DNA of 64,000 bases from Amycolatopsis jejuensis (lineage in GTDB: Bacteria; Actinomycetota; Actinomycetes; Mycobacteriales; Pseudonocardiaceae). Below, piece by piece: positions 60,706-64,000 of this stretch. Numbering within the stretch: the stretch's first letter is position 1; every line of letters begins with the position of its first letter. The DNA lies in contig NZ_JNYZ01000006.1 of NCBI RefSeq assembly GCF_000717335.1, positions 248,001 to 312,000 on the forward strand, written 5' to 3'. A program made the translations under genes and the position numbers. The notes beneath the pieces are model-generated. The model was not told the DNA's origin. It saw only the letters and a list, made by a program, of their open reading frames with translations, and did not search any database.

Positions 60706-62574
60706 TCAGCCCGCCAGGTCGAGGCGGACGGCGGAGGACTCGAGCCAGAAGTTGAGCCGGAGCGGGGTTTCGTCCTGGAGGGCCCGTTTCGTCATCGACG
60801 ACGGCACGTCGGACGGCTCGCCGATCTGCCGGGCCACCGCGTCGAGGTCGAGCAGCGGCAGCACCGGGGAACCCGGTTCCGCGACGATCCTCTTCAGCTC
60901 CCGGCGCATCGCGTGGTCGTAGCCTGCGTTCTGCGTGGAGGGATACGGCGCCTTGCGGCGTTCCACGACCGAACGGGGGAGAAGGTCTTTCGTCGCGGCG
61001 CGGAGCAGGCTTTTCTCGCGGCCGTCGAAGGTCTTCATCGACCACGGGGTGTTGAAGACGTATTCGACCAGGCGGTGATCGCAGAACGGAAGCCGCTCCT
61101 CGACCCCGTTGGCCATGGTCAGCCGGTCCTTGCGGTCGAGGCAGATCGGCATGAACCTGGTCAGGTTCAGATAGGTGGCGATCCGCATCTGCCGTTCCAG
61201 CCCCGTTTCACCGTCCCCGTGCGGGACCTCGGCGAGGGCGGTCTGATACTGGTCGGCGATGTACTCCGGGAGCCGCAGTTCCCGGACCAGGTCGTGATCC
61301 AGTACCGCGGTGGACTGTTCCTCCACCGTCTTGTCGCCGAGTGCGTGCCACGGGAAGGTGTCGGCCTGCACCGCACGCGGATCGTGGAACCACAGCAGGC
61401 CTCCGAACGATTCGTCGGCCGCCTCCCCGGACAGCACGACCGAGCACTCCTCGCGGATCGCCCGGAACAGGAGGTAGATCGACGGGCCGTGGTCGCCGAT
61501 GCCGTACGGCAGATCAAGGGCTGTCCACGTCGTGGCCCACACCGCCGGGTCGGCGAGATCCGCGGTGTCCAGCACGATCGCCCGGTGGTCGGTCCCGACG
61601 TGCGCGGCCACCTCCGCGGCGAACGGCGCGTCCGGGTCCGCCCGCTGCGGTTCCGGGCGGAAGTTCTCGACGTGGCCGGCGAAGTCGACCGAGAAGCTGG
61701 TGAGCGGCGGCGTCCGGGACGGGCCGAGGGTGTCCTGCACGAGGGCGGTCAGCGCGCTGGAATCCAGCCCCCCGGACAGCAGGGTGCACAGCGGAACGTC
61801 CGCGACCAGCTGGCGGGTCACGATGTCGGCGAGCAGATCCCGCACCGTCGCAATGGTTTTCGGCAGGTCGTCGGTGTGCTCGCGGGCAGGCAGCGCCCAG
61901 TACTTCTCCTCGTGCCGGTGGCCGTCGCGAACGCGCAGGACGTGTCCGGGCCGGACCTCGTACATGCCGTTCAGCGGGGTCTGGCCGGGCACGCGGAGGA
62001 ACGACAGGATGTCGCGCAGCCCGTCCATGGTCAGCACGGCTTCGCTCGCCGGGTGCGCCAGGATCGCTTTCGTCTCGGAGCCGAAGAGCACGCCGTTTCC
62101 GGCCGGATAGTAGAAAAGCGGCTTCATCCCGAACCGGTCCCGGTACAGCAGCGCCTCGCGGGTCCGGCTGTCCCAGATCACGAAGGCGAACATCCCGTTC
62201 AGCCGCTCCACGAAGCCCGGCCCCCACTCGAGGTACGCGCGGAGCACCACTTCGGTGTCGCACCGGCCGCGGAACCGGTGCCCGAGCGCGCCGAGTTCCT
62301 CGCGGAGCTCGAGGAAGTTGAACACCTCGCCGGTGTAGCTGATCGCGGCCAGCGGCGACCCGTCCGGCGTCGTTTCCGGCGTGATCATCGGCTGGGCCCC
62401 GTGGCCGGGGTCCATCACGGCTTTGCGGCGGTGCCCGAGTGCTGCGTGCGGGCTCAGCCAGATTCCCTCGTCGTCCGGCCCGCGCAGGGCCAGGGTGTCC
62501 ACCATGGCCCTGATCGTCCGGCGCTCGGTGGTGAGATCGCGGTCGAAGTCGATCCAGCCGGTGGTTCCGCACAT
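60706..62574 (-). CDS. Glutamine-dependent asparagine-synthetase-like amidotransferase
   Basis: 622 residues, near the usual AsnB length. ATG at 62574 follows GAGGAG by 7 nt, giving MCGTTGW with Cys2 as the glutaminase nucleophile. The N-terminal glutaminase (~1-205, RGPDDEG, RDRFGMKPLFYY) releases ammonia. The C-terminal synthetase has the ATP-pyrophosphatase loop LLSGGLDSSALTAL and SGEAADESFGG. Such enzymes activate a carboxylate by adenylation and amidate it; in clusters they often make primary amides on non-Asp substrates. Lies 56 bp after the P450 and 61 bp before the VOC gene in the same operon. Whether it makes asparagine or a pathway amide is open. Confidence 0.9.
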   Translation of the reverse strand: MCGTTGWIDFDRDLTTERRTIRAMVDTLALRGPDDEGIWLSPHAALGHRRKAVMDPGHGAQPMITPETTPDGSPLAAISYTGEVFNFLELREELGALGHRFRGRCDTEVVLRAYLEWGPGFVERLNGMFAFVIWDSRTREALLYRDRFGMKPLFYYPAGNGVLFGSETKAILAHPASEAVLTMDGLRDILSFLRVPGQTPLNGMYEVRPGHVLRVRDGHRHEEKYWALPAREHTDDLPKTIATVRDLLADIVTRQLVADVPLCTLLSGGLDSSALTALVQDTLGPSRTPPLTSFSVDFAGHVENFRPEPQRADPDAPFAAEVAAHVGTDHRAIVLDTADLADPAVWATTWTALDLPYGIGDHGPSIYLLFRAIREECSVVLSGEAADESFGGLLWFHDPRAVQADTFPWHALGDKTVEEQSTAVLDHDLVRELRLPEYIADQYQTALAEVPHGDGETGLERQMRIATYLNLTRFMPICLDRKDRLTMANGVEERLPFCDHRLVEYVFNTPWSMKTFDGREKSLLRAATKDLLPRSVVERRKAPYPSTQNAGYDHAMRRELKRIVAEPGSPVLPLLDLDAVARQIGEPSDVPSSMTKRALQDETPLRLNFWLESSAVRLDLAG

Positions 62575-62630
62575 CGCATTTCTCCTCGGGCAGGTACTTC
62601 GGCGGGCTGGCAGGGGGACACCGCGGCGGC

Positions 62631-63836
62631 TCAGGTGACGCGGATCGGCAGGGCGGAGAGGCCGCGCGTGATGGCGTTCGGGGTGCGGCGGACCGCACCG
62701 GCGAGCTCGATCCGGTCCACTCGCCTTGCCAGTGCGGTGAAGAGGGCGTGCGCTTCCATCGTGGCCAGCGCCCGCCCGGGGCAGTGGTGGACTCCGAAAC
62801 CGAAAGCGACGGTGTCGGAAGGGGCCCGGCGCACCCGGAACCGATCCGGATCGGGGTAATGGCGTTCGTCGCGGCCGGCCGAACCGTAGGAGAGCACCAC
62901 CCGGGAGCCCGCGGGAATGGTGAGGTCTTCCAGCGGCACGTCGCACGTCGTCACGCGGGCGAACGACTGCACCGGGGCTTCCATCCGCAAGCCCTCGAGG
63001 AACGCTCCCGCAACGGTTTCCGGGTCGGCCCGGACCTGCGCCCATTCGCCAGGGTGCTGCGCCAGGAGCCACAGGGTGCTCGAGATTCCGGCAATGGTGG
63101 TGTCGACTCCCGCGCAGGCGTAGGCACTCATGGTCATCACCGCTTCGGTGTCGGTGATCTCCCCGCGATCCACGGCCTGCCAGACGATCTGGCCGAAGCT
63201 GCCGTCGAGCAGTTTCTCCGGGGTCGCCTTCGTCGCGAGGTACTGCATGAGTGCTTCGACATCCGGCCGGCACGAGGATTGGTGCGCACTGGCGGGTCCC
63301 ATGAAGTCGAACGCGCCGAGCGCCCACTCGAGGAGATCCGCCCGTTCGCCGTCGCGCGGGAACCCGATGAGATCGAGCACGATGTCCACCGGCAGCTTCC
63401 TGGCGAAATCCGCGACGCCGTCGAACTCCCGCTGCCGGACCAGCCCGTCCACCAGATCCCCGGCGAGCCGTTCGAGGTCACCGGCGACCTTGCGCACGTA
63501 TTTCGGGCGGAGGGCATCGTCGAAGACCTTGCGGACGACGCGCTGCCGGGGAGGATCCATCCCGAGGATCGACCCCGCCATGAGCTCGTTCGTGACCGGG
63601 TTCATCGCGATGCCTTCGGCCGAGCTGAACCGTTCCCAGCCGACGAGCGCCGGGCGCACGTCGTCGTGGCGGAAGAGCCCGTACATGCCGTATCTGGTCA
63701 GGAAGACGGCCGGGCCGAGGCTGCGCAGCATTGCGTAGTGCGGGTACGGGTCGAGCAGCGCCGCGGCCGAGAAGAGCTCGGTGTCGCTCTCCGGCACCGG
63801 GCGCGAAAGCGTTGCCGCGGTTACCTGCCGGCTCAT
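62631..63836 (-). CDS. Cytochrome P450
   Basis: 401 residues; ATG at 63836 overlaps the stop of the upstream gene (ATGA). I-helix AGVDTT, ExxR in EGLRMEAP and the heme loop FGFGVHHCPG with Cys352 are all present. Sequence around MGPASAHQSS, the EAPVQSFARVTT block and the C-terminal TRGLSALPIRV recall, from memory, the CYP199 group, which oxidises small aromatic acids. That resemblance is tentative. As a soluble bacterial P450 it needs ferredoxin partners, none of which is encoded in the window. It probably hydroxylates the product or precursor of this operon, or of the PKS. Confidence 0.92.
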   Translation of the reverse strand: MSRQVTAATLSRPVPESDTELFSAAALLDPYPHYAMLRSLGPAVFLTRYGMYGLFRHDDVRPALVGWERFSSAEGIAMNPVTNELMAGSILGMDPPRQRVVRKVFDDALRPKYVRKVAGDLERLAGDLVDGLVRQREFDGVADFARKLPVDIVLDLIGFPRDGERADLLEWALGAFDFMGPASAHQSSCRPDVEALMQYLATKATPEKLLDGSFGQIVWQAVDRGEITDTEAVMTMSAYACAGVDTTIAGISSTLWLLAQHPGEWAQVRADPETVAGAFLEGLRMEAPVQSFARVTTCDVPLEDLTIPAGSRVVLSYGSAGRDERHYPDPDRFRVRRAPSDTVAFGFGVHHCPGRALATMEAHALFTALARRVDRIELAGAVRRTPNAITRGLSALPIRVT

Positions 63837-64000
63837 TCCGGCCCTGCCCCGGCCGCCGGCACCGCGAGGTCGTAGAAACAGATCCGGGGTCCGGCCCCCG
63901 GCCGGGTGTAGACCTGACGGCACTCCAGCCGGGACTGCTCGAAGACACCGAACCACGCGGATCGGTCGCGGGGGAGTCCCTGCCCGCTCAGCACGTGGAT
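63833..64000 (-). CDS. Unrecognised protein, C-terminal fragment
   Basis: The last 55 codons of a leftward gene that begins beyond the window; the fragment starts IHVLSGQGLPRDRSAW and ends CFYDLAVPAAGAGPE. Its TGA (63835-63833) overlaps the P450 ATG by 4 nt, showing it is the preceding gene of the same operon. I do not recognise the family from this fragment. Confidence 0.7.
   Translation of the reverse strand: MHVLSGQGLPRDRSAWFGVFEQSRLECRQVYTRPGAGPRICFYDLAVPAAGAGPE

Overview
The window is high-GC DNA with actinomycete codon use. GTG starts, ATGA/GTGA gene overlaps and modular type I polyketide synthases (PKS) fit a filamentous actinomycete. A member of the Pseudonocardiales such as Amycolatopsis is my inference, not something the sequence proves. 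Nearly all of it is secondary-metabolite DNA.

Positions 1-37461 hold one co-directional PKS block: the tail of an upstream PKS, then proteins of 3634, 1815 and 6868 residues carrying seven complete modules. By active-site reading the modules are: (1) malonyl, DH-ER-KR; (2) methylmalonyl, KR; (3) methylmalonyl, KR with a degenerate DH; (4-7) malonyl, DH-KR four times in a row. This predicts a saturated unit, two methyl-branched hydroxyl units, then a conjugated tetraene (triene if the substituted last DH is dead). There is no thioesterase in the window, and the last protein ends in a docking tail, so the chain is handed to a PKS encoded elsewhere.

Positions 37462-46260 hold a compact lanthipeptide system directly behind the PKS: a three-domain class IV-type synthetase (lyase, kinase, zinc-binding cyclase), an overlapping prolyl-oligopeptidase-like serine peptidase, a 54-residue precursor peptide (42292-42456) with four Cys and four Ser/Thr in its core, two tandem hairpins, and two overlapping ABC exporter half-molecules. 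The precursor is short and easily missed. A tandem 11-bp repeat lies upstream of the synthetase, and a convergent 1116-residue ATPase regulator with a SARP-type C-terminus follows. A decayed tandem copy of the exporter 3' end sits between them.

Positions 49592-57165 are mixed: a trimethylamine-monooxygenase-like flavoprotein, a frameshifted membrane-protein remnant, an orphan OmpR-type response regulator, and a UvrA-like ATPase (possible DNA-damage self-resistance) divergent from a WYL regulator.

Positions 57192-64000 are a leftward operon: an unrecognised partial gene, a cytochrome P450, a glutamine-dependent asparagine-synthetase-like amidotransferase, a two-domain VOC protein, an MFS exporter and a flavin amine oxidase. 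This looks like tailoring or small-molecule biosynthesis plus export. Whether it serves the PKS cannot be decided from sequence alone.

No tRNA, rRNA, CRISPR array, insertion sequence or replication origin was seen.
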